Source: Candidatus Accumulibacter regalis
GTDB taxonomy: Bacteria; Pseudomonadota; Gammaproteobacteria; Burkholderiales; Rhodocyclaceae
Direction of reading: 5' to 3'
Length of the DNA: 64,000 bases
Assembly: GCA_000585075.1 (NCBI GenBank)
Contig: JEMY01000008.1
Coordinates: 62,001-126,000 of the forward strand
Position 1 is the stretch's first letter. Each line of letters starts with the position of its first letter. The notes under the pieces were generated by a model. That model was not told the DNA's origin. It searched no databases and worked only from the letters and a program-made list of their open reading frames with translations. This document shows positions 9,801-17,757 of this stretch, piece after piece. The position numbers and the translations under genes were made by a program.

Positions 9801-12590
9801 GTACAGGCACACGCCTACTGGCGCCTGAAGGGACTGGCGGTGGACCTGGTGATCTGGAACGAGGATCACGCCGGCTATCGGCAGCGATTGCAGGAACAGA
9901 TCATGGGATTCATCGCCTCGGGCATCGAAGCGAGCGTCATCGACCGGCCGGGCGGCATCTTCGTCAGGTCTGCGGAGCACATCGCCAGCGAAGATCGCGT
10001 CCTGCTCCAGTCGGTCGCCCGTGCGGTCATCTCGGACGGCCGCGGAACGCTGGCCGAACAGCTCGACTATCGTCGGCTCGCCGCGCCGCGCGTGCCCCGG
10101 ATGGTGGCAAGGCGAGCCCAGCGCAGCGAGGAGCTGCCCAACACGACCGGCGCCAGCGAGACGCCGCGCGGCGATCTGATCCTGTGCAACGGGCTGGGGG
10201 GATTCACCCCGGATGGGCGGGAATATGTGATCAGCCTGGCGCCCGGCCAGGTGACGCCGGCGCCGTGGGTCAACGTCCTGGCCAATCCGAACTTCGGGAG
10301 CGTCGTCTCGGAGAACGGCGTCGGCTACACATGGAGTGAAAACGCGCACGAATTCCGTCTCACTCCGTGGCACAACGACCCGGTGTGCGACGCCAGCGGC
10401 GAAGCTCTCTACCTGCGCGATGAAGAGAGCGGCCAGTTCTGGTCGCCGACGCCGTTGCCCGTGCGCGCAGCGGCGCCCTATGTGAGCCGGCACGGATTCG
10501 GCTACAGCGTCTTCGAACACTGCTCCGGCGGCATTCGCTCCGAACTGTGGGTCTACGTGGCCATCGACGCCGCCGTCAAGTTCTCGGTGCTGAAAGTGCG
10601 CAACGAATCGGGCCGGCCGCGCAAGCTCTCCGCGACCGGCTATGTCGAGTGGGTGTTGGGAGATGTGCCCGCGAAAACGGCCATGCATGTCGTTACCGAG
10701 ATCGATCCGCGCAGCGGCGCCCTGTTCGCCAGAAATCCCTACAGCGCGGAATTTGCCGATCGCCTTGCCTTCTTCGACGTCGATGACCTAAAGCGCAACC
10801 TGAGCGGCGACCGTACGGAATTCCTCGGCCGCAACGGCACGCTGAGAAATCCGTCCGCCATGCGACGCTCGCACCTGTCCGGCAGGGTGGGCGCCGGCCT
10901 GGATCCTTGCGGCGCGATCCAGGTCGGCTTCGAACTGGCCGACGGGGAGGCGCGCGAAATCGTCTTCCGGCTTGGCGTCGGGCGCAACGCCGATGACGCC
11001 GGCAGGCTTGTGCAGCGCTTCCGCGGCCCATCGGCCGCGCGCAGCGCACTCGAAGCGGTGTGGCAGTACTGGAAGCACACGCTCGGCGCGGTGCAGGTGG
11101 AAACACCTGATCCATCGGTGAATGTCCTGAGCAACGGCTGGCTGATGTACCAGACGCTGGCCTGCCGCCTCTGGGCGCGCAGCGGCTACTACCAATCCGG
11201 CGGCGCCTTCGGCTTCCGCGACCAGTTGCAGGACGTGATGGCGCTCATCCACGTCGAGCCCGGGCTGGTCCGCGAGCACCTGCTGCTCTGTGCCAGCCGT
11301 CAGTTCCAGGAGGGGGATGTCCAGCACTGGTGGCATCCACCGTCGGGCCGCGGCGTGCGTACGCATTGTTCGGACGACTACCTGTGGCTGCCGCTGGCGG
11401 TGTGCCGCTACGTGAGCAGCAGCGCGGACACCGGGGTGCTCGATGAACAGGTGCACTTCCTCGACGGCCGCCCGGTAAACCCGGGCGACGATTCCTACTA
11501 CGACCTGCCCGGGCGCTCCGCCGAGGCGGCCAGCCTCTACGAGCACTGCGTGCGCGCCATCGGCCACGGACTGCGCTTCGGCGAGCACGGCCTGCCGCTG
11601 ATCGGCTCGGGCGACTGGAACGACGGCATGAATCTGGTGGGGATCGGCGGCAAGGGCGAGAGCGTCTGGCTCGGCTTCTTCCTGTGTGACGTCCTCGGGC
11701 AGTTCAGCACCCTGGCGCGGGCGAAGGGCGACCTTGCCTTCGCCGAGCGCTGCACGGCGGAGGGCGCGCGGCTGCGCCAGAATCTCGAACGCCATGGCTG
11801 GGACGGCGAGTGGTACCGCCGCGGCTACTTCGACGACGGTACGCCGCTCGGCTCGGCAAGCAACGCCGAATGCCAGCTGGATTCGATCTCGCAGAGCTGG
11901 TCGGTGCTCTCCGTGGCGGGCGACGCGCTGCGCTCGCGGATGGCCATGCGGGCGGTGGACGAGCGCCTCGTGCGCCGCGAGCACGCGCTCATCCAGCTCC
12001 TCGATCCGCCCTTCGACAGGTCGACTCTCGACCCTGGCTACATTCGCGGCTACGTGCCGGGCGTGCGCGAGAACGGCGGGCAATACACGCACGGTGCGAT
12101 CTGGGCAGCGATGGCATTTGCTGCCCTGGGCGACGCTCGGCGGGCATGGGAACTGACGGCGATGATCAACCCGGTGAATCATTCCACATCGGCGCAAGCC
12201 GTCGCCATCTACAAGGTCGAGCCCTACGTCATGGCTGCCGACGTCTATGCGCTCGCCCCGCACACCGGGCGCGGCGGATGGAGCTGGTACTCCGGCTCGG
12301 CCGGCTGGATGTATCGGCTGATCGTCGAATCCCTTCTCGGCCTCGGGCTGGAGGGGGACCGGCTGAATCTCGCGCCGTGCCTGCCCGCGAACTGGCCGTC
12401 ATTCAAGATCCACTACCGCTACAGGGAAACCGTTTATCACATTGCCGTCTCCCAGGAGGGCATTGGCGAGCACGGTGGGCACGGGTCGATGAGCGTCACG
12501 GTTGACGGCGACGAACGAAACGACCGGAAAATTCCGCTCGTCGACGACCATCGCGAACACCTCGTCGAGGTGGTCTTGCGTGCCGAGTGA
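3813..12590 (+). CDS. ndvB: Cyclic beta-1,2-glucan synthase, NdvB/ChvB type
   Basis: This 2925-residue inner-membrane enzyme should build cyclic beta-1,2-glucan from UDP-glucose for osmoadaptation of the periplasm. The order matches the known synthases: a unique N-terminal region (1-420); membrane helices at about 425-490; a GT84 glycosyltransferase domain (about 490-800) with a DTD metal/UDP motif at 649-651; helices at about 825-890 and 970-1020; a glycoamylase-like cyclising domain (GH189 in current knowledge; SGSMFEYLMPLLVMPTYDNT near 1410); two sugar-binding/GH94 N-terminal-type segments (from about 1640 and 2124); and a C-terminal GH94 phosphorylase-like domain with GSGDWNDGMN at 2598-2607, which sets chain length in Brucella Cgs. 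The start is TTG 3813, 9 bases after an aaaagga site. Length fits the family (about 2800-2900). It is intact. Confidence 0.93.
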   Translation: MNVDSKRSRYIRSLKAPLRGDGGPRALPDAEPPLRSELYSADQMALHGEALAAAHRLIAGQAPDRLLARLAENESTLVDVCELLTTAATESRRMMPAGEWLLDNFYLIEEQIRTAKRHLPEGYSRELPRLAHGPSAGRPRVYDIALETIAHGDGRVDIDSLSGFVASYQSISPMKLGELWAIPIMLRLAVIENLRRVGVRIAAGWAERNLAATWAERMTETAVSDPKSLILVIADMACSDPPMVGGFVAELARRLQGRGPTLALPLTWIEQRLSESGLTIEHLVHAENQQQAADQVSISNSIGSLRVLGATDWRTFVETQSVVENTLREDPGATYGRMDFATRDRYRHAIERIAKQGALSEVEVARKAVDLARMGAVASDAGSGAGDRAGHVGYYLIDKGLPQLERAAQVRRTGAEALCATAGRFPLLAYLGGIALITAIVAAGLLAQAFAAGAPDWLLVPIGIVSLLAASQLGVALVNWLATLLVAPHPLPRMDFSEGIPAHARTLVVVPTMLTSASGVEELIEALEVRFLANRDERLHFGLLTDFRDAGEESLPEDASLLELARKRIGELNEKYGADGSRIRDDLFFLFHRPRRWNAEDRLWMGYERKRGKLADLNALLRGGARDGFALVVGDSAVLSSVKYVITLDTDTQLPRDAARKFVGTMAHPLNRPGYDAAKRRVSAGYGILQPRVAIGLPATNRSRYARLYGGEPGIDPYTRAVSDVYQDVFGEGSFIGKGIYDVDAFEQAVGGRFPENRVLSHDLLEGCYARAGLLSDVHLYEDYPTRYSADVSRRSRWIRGDWQLAGWLRRRVPGAPVGEDNTRQRNPLSLLSQWKLFDNLRRSLVPAALTLLLLAGWTLLAPVWLWTLAAIGIMLLPPLCAALLDVFRKPEEALVRQHLASITRSAYRHSMQLVFELACLPYEAYFSLQAIARTVWRMLATRSRLLEWNPSAEADREAGERDRGTLAATFRTMWLAPAVAAVTAIHLAAARPAVLAVAGPILLLWFASPLIAWWVSRPLAPRKATLSGEQTLFLRALSRRTWAFFDHFVGADDHWLPPDNVQEYRVAAVAHRTSPTNIGLALLANLSAYDFGYIVAGQVLERTANTLNTMDALERHRGHFYNWYDTQTLQPLLPLYISTVDSGNLAGHLLTLRAGLLALADDRILPAQLFAGLGDTLRIFLDAAGEAGVEQAKAFRNELESASAARPESLTAAHACLARLATSAAELATQVAKSPHGGEVTTPGQEGKGRDEGWAQALARQCREALDELCFLAPRQGLASAAGAQEGLAAGAAVPTLRELAQAGSGPAGDRMAAIERLALQCLQFARMEYDFLYDRRRHLLSIGYNVAERRVDAGYYDLLASEARLCNFVAIAQGQLPQESWFALGRLLTGSDGEPVLLSWSGSMFEYLMPLLVMPTYDNTLLDQTCKAAVARQIEYGQLRGVPWGMSESGYNTVDVHLNYQYRAFGVPGLGLKRGLADDLVIAPYASALALMVAPEQACLNLQRLAAEGFIGKFGFFEAIDYTPARQRRGQAHVVVRSHMAHHQGMSLLALAYLVLERPMQRRFESEPLFQAIMLLLQERIPRTTALFTHTAQLSAVRSPSLAAETPIRVFGNPDTAVPEVQLLSNGRYHVMVTHAGGGYSRWKDLAVTRWREDPSCDHWGTVCYVRDTRSAAFWSTAYQPTDKRPEHYEAIFSEGRAEFRRRDSVASVASVASVAAGDGADDGQFETHTEIIVSPEDDIELRRVRITNRSRQRRAIDVTSYAEVVIAPPAADVLHPAFSNLFVQTEILRECCAILCARRPRSLGEQAPWMFHLLTVQGAGIGEMSYETDRLRFIGRGRSSAAPLAMSDPAALSGSAGSVLDPIVAIRCSLVLDPEQTATIDMVSGIGSSRDMALSLIEKYQDRHLCDRVFDLTWTHSQVVLRQLNASEADAQLYARLASSVIYANASLRADAALLSTNRRGQSGLWGYGISGDLPIVLLQIGDAANIDLVRQLVQAHAYWRLKGLAVDLVIWNEDHAGYRQRLQEQIMGFIASGIEASVIDRPGGIFVRSAEHIASEDRVLLQSVARAVISDGRGTLAEQLDYRRLAAPRVPRMVARRAQRSEELPNTTGASETPRGDLILCNGLGGFTPDGREYVISLAPGQVTPAPWVNVLANPNFGSVVSENGVGYTWSENAHEFRLTPWHNDPVCDASGEALYLRDEESGQFWSPTPLPVRAAAPYVSRHGFGYSVFEHCSGGIRSELWVYVAIDAAVKFSVLKVRNESGRPRKLSATGYVEWVLGDVPAKTAMHVVTEIDPRSGALFARNPYSAEFADRLAFFDVDDLKRNLSGDRTEFLGRNGTLRNPSAMRRSHLSGRVGAGLDPCGAIQVGFELADGEAREIVFRLGVGRNADDAGRLVQRFRGPSAARSALEAVWQYWKHTLGAVQVETPDPSVNVLSNGWLMYQTLACRLWARSGYYQSGGAFGFRDQLQDVMALIHVEPGLVREHLLLCASRQFQEGDVQHWWHPPSGRGVRTHCSDDYLWLPLAVCRYVSSSADTGVLDEQVHFLDGRPVNPGDDSYYDLPGRSAEAASLYEHCVRAIGHGLRFGEHGLPLIGSGDWNDGMNLVGIGGKGESVWLGFFLCDVLGQFSTLARAKGDLAFAERCTAEGARLRQNLERHGWDGEWYRRGYFDDGTPLGSASNAECQLDSISQSWSVLSVAGDALRSRMAMRAVDERLVRREHALIQLLDPPFDRSTLDPGYIRGYVPGVRENGGQYTHGAIWAAMAFAALGDARRAWELTAMINPVNHSTSAQAVAIYKVEPYVMAADVYALAPHTGRGGWSWYSGSAGWMYRLIVESLLGLGLEGDRLNLAPCLPANWPSFKIHYRYRETVYHIAVSQEGIGEHGGHGSMSVTVDGDERNDRKIPLVDDHREHLVEVVLRAE
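8931..8966 (+). repeat. In-frame 9-bp microsatellite within ndvB
   Basis: Four consecutive near-identical copies of tccgttgcc encode Ser-Val-Ala repeated four times (residues about 1707-1718), inside a linker just after a GH94 N-terminal-like segment. The unit is a multiple of three, so copy-number slippage would lengthen or shorten the linker without breaking the frame. Confidence 0.85.
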
Positions 12591-12729
12591 AGCGTGCTCC
12601 CGGCGGGCACGCCGGCGCAGCAGGCGCTGCCTCGACGAGCGCTTGCCGGCTTTTCCGACGCCACGGCCCGGGCGCCTGGCGAGCGGGTCGGGCGGCCCGA
12701 GGACAGGTTCGCGGGGTGCCGCGCGCGGA

Positions 12730-14115
12730 TCACTTGCGCCCGCGTTCGCCTGTCGGTGAATCCAGGTCCTTGCCTTCCTCCGGCGGGGGTCTCGGCGTTT
12801 TGGCGGAAGCCGCGATGACGACCCGGTTGCGCCCTTCCTCCTTGGCCGCGTAAAGAGCCGTATCGGCACGTCCGAGAGCCGCCTCGAGCGACCCGGTCGA
12901 GGCGTCCGCCAAGCCGAGACTCAGGGTCAGCTGCAGCCCGCCGCTGCCATCGCCGACGTCGATCGACGTTTCCGCCGCATGCTGACGCAGTCGCTCGGCC
13001 AGGCGATGCGCCTCGTCGAGCGTGGTTTCCGTAAACAGGAAGGCGAACTCCTCGCCGCCGTAGCGGCAAACCCAGTCCGACTGCCGCAAGGTGTGGCCAA
13101 ACAACTCGGCGAGCGACTGCAAGACCCGGTCGCCGACGGCGTGCCCATGGCCATCGTTGATGCCCTTGAAATTGTCCAGGTCGGCCATGCCGACGCAGAT
13201 TGGCCGCCCATAGCGGTGAGCGCGTCTGAGCTCGTCCTCGGCGAGGGCCATGAAATGGCGGCGGTTGAACATCCCCGTCAAACTGTCGGTGGTGGCCAGG
13301 AAGTGCAGTTGCCGGCGCGCCTCGTCGTTCTCGTGCATGACCTCACGCAACTGGCCGATAGCCCCTTCGACGGCCCGGATCTCGGCCATCGCGGTCGTCG
13401 AGAATGGCGTCAACGCCTGCCCGGAACGCAGTTCGCGCAGCGCATCGTCCATTTCCTGCAAGGGGCGAATCAAATGCCGGTGGATGAGGAAGAGGAAACC
13501 GCCCACAAAGAGGGCGACCAGCGCCAGAACCAGCGCCAGCTTGACCTGACTGCGCAGCATGGTCGTCGACATCAGCTGCAGGTCGGCGCTGGCCAGATTG
13601 ACGCCTTCGGTCGAGATATCGTCGGCCAACAGGCTCAAGCGACTGGACAGTGTTTCCCATTCGGCGTAGTGCTGCTCGCTCATGCCCTGGCGCGCGGCCT
13701 GGCTGAGAAAAGCGTCAACCTCCCTGGCCAGCGCGGCGACTCTGCTGTCGGCGAGCATCGCCGGGTGGCTGCTCAGCAGGCTGACGATGAACCGGGCCTG
13801 TTGGCGCGCGACGGGCGTGCGGCCCGAAAAAACGCGCTCGCCTTCGAGGCGCAGCTGTTCGAGGTTACGCGCCACGCGAAAGTGTTCCAGCGTACTCGGG
13901 ACGGTTCGTTCCAGCAGGCGCTCGGAGCTCTCCAGCACCTGGCGCTGGTCGCTCGCCAGCCACAGAATCTGCGCCAGGAAGGCCACGCCGAAGAGCGCGC
14001 CAAGCCAGCCAAGAGCCTTTCCTGCAGGCCAGCTGCGCTGCGTCCAGTGCGCACGCAGGAATGCTCGCCAGTCCACTGCGAGGGCGCCGCGAAGAGTGCG
14101 CAGGAGAGCGGTCAA
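12730..14115 (-). CDS. Membrane diguanylate cyclase (periplasmic sensor, HAMP, GGDEF)
   Basis: This 461-residue protein should make cyclic di-GMP. It has a membrane helix at about 33-54, a periplasmic region of about 140 residues rich in helices, a second helix at about 194-213, a HAMP linker with coiled coil (about 214-285), and a GGDEF domain (about 290-445). The active-site motif is GGEEF at 353-357, an active variant. The substrate-binding stretch MADLDNFKGINDGHGHAVGD is intact. No RxxD inhibitory site is evident before the motif. The start is TTG 14115, preceded by gaggaa. It begins 15 bases after the stop of the solute-binding protein gene, so the two are very likely one operon and possibly one signalling unit. 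Confidence 0.88.
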   Translation of the reverse strand: MTALLRTLRGALAVDWRAFLRAHWTQRSWPAGKALGWLGALFGVAFLAQILWLASDQRQVLESSERLLERTVPSTLEHFRVARNLEQLRLEGERVFSGRTPVARQQARFIVSLLSSHPAMLADSRVAALAREVDAFLSQAARQGMSEQHYAEWETLSSRLSLLADDISTEGVNLASADLQLMSTTMLRSQVKLALVLALVALFVGGFLFLIHRHLIRPLQEMDDALRELRSGQALTPFSTTAMAEIRAVEGAIGQLREVMHENDEARRQLHFLATTDSLTGMFNRRHFMALAEDELRRAHRYGRPICVGMADLDNFKGINDGHGHAVGDRVLQSLAELFGHTLRQSDWVCRYGGEEFAFLFTETTLDEAHRLAERLRQHAAETSIDVGDGSGGLQLTLSLGLADASTGSLEAALGRADTALYAAKEEGRNRVVIAASAKTPRPPPEEGKDLDSPTGERGRK

Positions 14116-14130
14116 CGGTCGTTTCCTCGA

Positions 14131-14880
14131 CTACTGCAAGCGGAAGGGAAGGTACTCGGTGTTCAGGCGATCGAAGCGCCCATCGCGTTTTATCTGATCG
14201 AAGGCGGCGTTGATGTGGTCGCGCAATTGCGGATTTCGCGGATCGATGCTGAAGCCAACGTCACCACTCAACTCAGGCGCTTGCAAGACCGTCGTCTCCA
14301 GGCCAAGCGACTGGATCAAGGGGTTGGCGCGCAAGCTCAGGGAGGTGGCCATCGGCAGCAGCACCGCGTTGACCTTGCCTGCGCTGAGCAAGGCAGGGAG
14401 CTCAGAGTGATGGTCGACGGCGACGACGTTCCAGCCTTGCGCCCTGGCATAGCGATATTGCGCGCTGCCGGCGACCGCCGCGACACGGGCGCTGGTCGCG
14501 CCTGGCGTGACGCCCGGCTGGGAAAACCAGATGCTGTTCGAGCGGTAATACGGTTTCGAGAAGAGAACCCTGGCCTGGCGTGCCGGCGTGGCGAGCAGGC
14601 TGACCGCCGCAAAGTCGAACTCACCGGCAGCCACGGCATCGACGACCTTGGCAAGTTCGACAACGGTCAACTCGCAGCGGACTTTCATGGTCTCGCACAA
14701 GGCGCGCGCCACGCCGACGTTGAAACCAGCCGGCTTGCCGCTGGCGTCGGTGTACGACATCGGTGGCGAGTTGGTCAGGATGGCGACGCGCAGGACGCGT
14801 TCACCCGCGTGTGCCAGCACGCCGGCGGCGAGTCCCAGAAGCAGTAAGCAGCACGCCTGGCTAGGTGTCCGGGCCTTCAC
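14131..14880 (-). CDS. Periplasmic solute-binding protein, family 3 (amino-acid-type)
   Basis: This protein of 249 residues has a signal peptide (MKARTPSQACCLLLLGLAAG...VLAHA) and an SBP_bac_3 fold. The start VLRVAILTNSPPMSYTDASG and the pattern PAGFNVGVARALCETMKVRC followed by the hinge segment FDFAAVSLLATPARQARVLF are typical. Such proteins usually feed polar amino-acid ABC importers, or act as ligand sensors when fused or paired with signalling enzymes. No ABC permease or ATPase lies nearby. The next gene, 15 bases downstream, is a membrane diguanylate cyclase, suggesting a sensing role (inference). The GTG start at 14880 is chosen because aaggggag lies just upstream and the signal peptide begins there. 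An in-frame ATG farther upstream would add an implausible leader. Confidence 0.8.
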   Translation of the reverse strand: MKARTPSQACCLLLLGLAAGVLAHAGERVLRVAILTNSPPMSYTDASGKPAGFNVGVARALCETMKVRCELTVVELAKVVDAVAAGEFDFAAVSLLATPARQARVLFSKPYYRSNSIWFSQPGVTPGATSARVAAVAGSAQYRYARAQGWNVVAVDHHSELPALLSAGKVNAVLLPMATSLSLRANPLIQSLGLETTVLQAPELSGDVGFSIDPRNPQLRDHINAAFDQIKRDGRFDRLNTEYLPFRLQ

Positions 14881-15047
14881 AGCGCTCCCCTTGATGTCGC
14901 AGGGTGCCAGTCTAACATCGCCGACCGTCCTGGTTGCCAATGGCCCGCGGCGACAGGCCCTCGGCCATGGGCAGCGCGCCAGGCAGCAAGCGAGATGCGG
15001 ATGGCTTTTTCTTGTGCCGGGAGCGGTGGATCTTGTACCGTGTTGAC

Positions 15048-17582
15048 ATGAACCTTGGCTCGCTGTTGTCGTTTTCCTGGCGAATGCTGCGCCGCGACGG
15101 GCGTGGCGGCGAGTTGCGCCTGCTGGCCGCGGCGCTGGTCATCGCTGTGGCGGCGCTGACCGCCGTCGGCTTCTTCACCGATCGCGTGCGCCAGGCGCTC
15201 GAACGCCAGTCGCACCAGTTGCTCGGCGCCGACCTGCTGCTGGTCGCAGATCATCCGTGGCCGGCGGCTTTTGCCGACGAGGTACGCGCGCGCGGCCTGC
15301 AGGTGGTCGAGACGCAAACCTTCCCGAGCATGGTCAGTCGTGGCCGGGGAGCCGACATGCGTTCCCAGTTGGCCGAGGTCAAGGCGGTCAGCGCCGGCTA
15401 TCCCCTGCGCGGCTCGCTGCGCGTTGCACCGGCACTGAACGCTCCCGATGCACCCGCCGACGGCATCCCGGCCAGGGGAACTCTATGGGTCGACGAGCGT
15501 CTGGCATCGACGCTGGCAGCGCGTGTCGGCGATCAGATCGCCGTCGGACAATCGTCACTGCGGGTTGCGGCGGTGCTCACCCTGGAACCCGATCGGGGCA
15601 TCAACTTCTTCAGCGTTGCGCCGCGTCTGCTGATGAACCTCGACGATCTGCCGGCCACCGGCTTGCTGCAGGTCGGCAGCCGCGTTGGCTATCGCCTGCT
15701 CCTGGCGGGCGACGCGGCGCTCGTCAAGCGCTATCAGCGTGAGATCGAAGCGCGCCTGGTGCGTGGTCAGCGCCTGGAGGACCCGCAGAACGGCCGCCCG
15801 GAGATTCGCATCGCCCTCGACCGGGCGCAGAAATTCCTCGGTCTATCGGCCCTGCTGACCGTCGTCCTGGCAGCGGTGGCGGTGGCGCTCGCTGCCCGGC
15901 GCTACGTCCAGCGGCATCTCGATCCCTGTGCCGTGATGCGCTGTCTGGGTGCCACGCAGGGGCTTCTCCTGCGTCTCTATCTGGGGCAGTTCGCCGTCCT
16001 CGGCCTGCTCGCTGCCGGCGTCGGTTGCGCCATCGGCTATCTGGCGCATTTCGCGCTGCACGCCTGGCTGGCGCAGTTGCTGGCCACGCCGTTGCCGCCA
16101 CCAGGCCTATTGCCGGTGGTGCAGGGCGTGGCGGTGGGCATGTTGCTGCTCTTTGGTTTTGCCGTCCCGCCCTTGCTGCAACTGAAGAAAGTACCGACGC
16201 TGCGCGTCCTGCGCGGCGAACTGGGCAATCCGCAGGCAGCCTTGCTGGGTGGCTATCTCATCGGTTTTCTGGTTCTGACGGGCCTGATGTTCTGGGTTGC
16301 CGGCGAGATCGCGCTTGGCGCCTACGTCGTCGCCGGCTTCAGCGCGGCGCTGCTGCTGTTTTCGCTGATTGCCCGCCTGGTGATCCGCCTGGCTGCGGCG
16401 GCACGCGGCGGCGCCGGCACCTCCGGTGGCATCGGCTGGCGCTATGGCCTGGCCAGCCTCGAACGGCGGGCGTCGGCCAGCGTCGTGCAGATCGTCGCCC
16501 TGGCCCTCGGTTTCATGGCCCTGATCCTGCTGACCGTTACCCGTGGCGATCTGCTCGACGCCTGGCAGAGTGCCGTTCCGCCCGATGCGCCGAACCGTTT
16601 CGTGGTCAATATCCAGCCCGAACAGGTGGCGCCGGTGCGCGCGGCGCTGGCCGCACGCGGATTGCTGCCAGAACTGGCGCCGATGATTCGCGGGCGTCTG
16701 ACGACGATCAACGGGACCCCGGTCAGCGCCGCCGACTACCGCGATGATCGCGCGCAACGCCTGATCGAACGCGAGTTCAACCTGTCGATGCGTGCCGACC
16801 TGCCCGCGGGCAACCACCTGAGTGACGGACGCTGGTTCTCGGCGGCAGATCTCGAGGGCAGGGGTGAAGCGGCGGCGTCGGTGGAGGAGGGTCTGGCGCG
16901 AACGCTGGGCCTGTCCGTCGGCGACCGCATCGATTTCGACATCGCTGGCGAGACGGTCAGCATGCGCGTCGTTGGCCTGCGCAAGGTCGACTGGGACACG
17001 ATGCGCGTCAACTTCTTCGTGCTGACGGCGCCGGCAGTTCTGCAAGGCTACCCGGCGAGCTGGATCACCAGTTTTCACCTGCCCGCCGAGAAGGCGGATC
17101 TGGTCAACCCGTTGCTGGCCGAGTTTCCCAATCTGACGGTCATCGACGTCGCCGCCATCCTGCGCCAGCTGAAGTCGATCATGGATCAGGTGGCGCAGGC
17201 GGTGCAGTTCATTTTCCTGTTCACGCTTGCCGCCGGCGTCGTTGTGCTCTACGCCGCCCTGGCCTCGGCCGCACAGGAGCGGCGCTACGAACTGGCGGTG
17301 ATGCGTGCCCTGGGCGCCCGTCGGGAACAGCTGCGGCGCGCCTTGCTGGCCGAGTTTGCAGCGATTGGCGCGCTGTCCGGTCTGATTGCCGCGCTGGGAG
17401 CCATTGCCATCGGGCAGTTTCTGGCCCGTGAGGCGTTCCAGTTCGAGGTGGCGATCAATTTCTGGCTGCCGCTGGCGGCCGTTGTCGGCGGCGCGATCCT
17501 GGTCACCGGCGCCGGCTGGTTTGCCGCCTCGCGACTGCTGCACAGCGCGCCGCTGGAAACGCTGCGCGCCGGCAGCGCGTGA
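15048..17582 (+). CDS. FtsX-like ABC transporter permease (YbbP/LolC-type)
   Basis: This 844-residue inner-membrane protein starts MNLGSLLSFSWRMLRRDGRG. It has one helix at about 27-45, a large periplasmic domain, three helices at about 265-395 (LLTVVLAAVAVALAARRYVQRHLDPCAVMRC), further helices at about 405-450, a second periplasmic domain (about 510-700), and a C-terminal FtsX core (about 715-840). The layout with two FtsX modules matches YbbP-like permeases, which work with a LolD/YbbA-type ATPase. No ATPase gene is adjacent, so the partner must be encoded elsewhere. ATG 15048 begins the family-like N-terminus. An upstream in-frame ATG would add a polar extension. Substrate unknown; lipid or lipoprotein handling is plausible. 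Confidence 0.82.
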   Translation: MNLGSLLSFSWRMLRRDGRGGELRLLAAALVIAVAALTAVGFFTDRVRQALERQSHQLLGADLLLVADHPWPAAFADEVRARGLQVVETQTFPSMVSRGRGADMRSQLAEVKAVSAGYPLRGSLRVAPALNAPDAPADGIPARGTLWVDERLASTLAARVGDQIAVGQSSLRVAAVLTLEPDRGINFFSVAPRLLMNLDDLPATGLLQVGSRVGYRLLLAGDAALVKRYQREIEARLVRGQRLEDPQNGRPEIRIALDRAQKFLGLSALLTVVLAAVAVALAARRYVQRHLDPCAVMRCLGATQGLLLRLYLGQFAVLGLLAAGVGCAIGYLAHFALHAWLAQLLATPLPPPGLLPVVQGVAVGMLLLFGFAVPPLLQLKKVPTLRVLRGELGNPQAALLGGYLIGFLVLTGLMFWVAGEIALGAYVVAGFSAALLLFSLIARLVIRLAAAARGGAGTSGGIGWRYGLASLERRASASVVQIVALALGFMALILLTVTRGDLLDAWQSAVPPDAPNRFVVNIQPEQVAPVRAALAARGLLPELAPMIRGRLTTINGTPVSAADYRDDRAQRLIEREFNLSMRADLPAGNHLSDGRWFSAADLEGRGEAAASVEEGLARTLGLSVGDRIDFDIAGETVSMRVVGLRKVDWDTMRVNFFVLTAPAVLQGYPASWITSFHLPAEKADLVNPLLAEFPNLTVIDVAAILRQLKSIMDQVAQAVQFIFLFTLAAGVVVLYAALASAAQERRYELAVMRALGARREQLRRALLAEFAAIGALSGLIAALGAIAIGQFLAREAFQFEVAINFWLPLAAVVGGAILVTGAGWFAASRLLHSAPLETLRAGSA

Positions 17583-17757
17583 GGCTGCGCGCAGCTGACC
17601 ACGCCCAGCCACACGCCGCAGCCACGCTGCGCCCCTGCGGAGCGGCGGCACCTTCCGTTATCATTGCTGTTCCACCGGCGCCACCGCGTGGTGCTTTTCG
17701 GGGTTCGCTTTGCAGCCCGTTTGTTCACCAATCGCTGCGCGCAGAAGGAGTTTGAGA

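Noticed and set aside
12979..14847. Long open frame of about 620 codons on the plus strand
   Set aside because: It runs antisense through two clear genes (GGDEF cyclase and solute-binding protein), has low-complexity Gln/Arg/Ala-rich translation and no recognisable domain. It is a GC-rich shadow.
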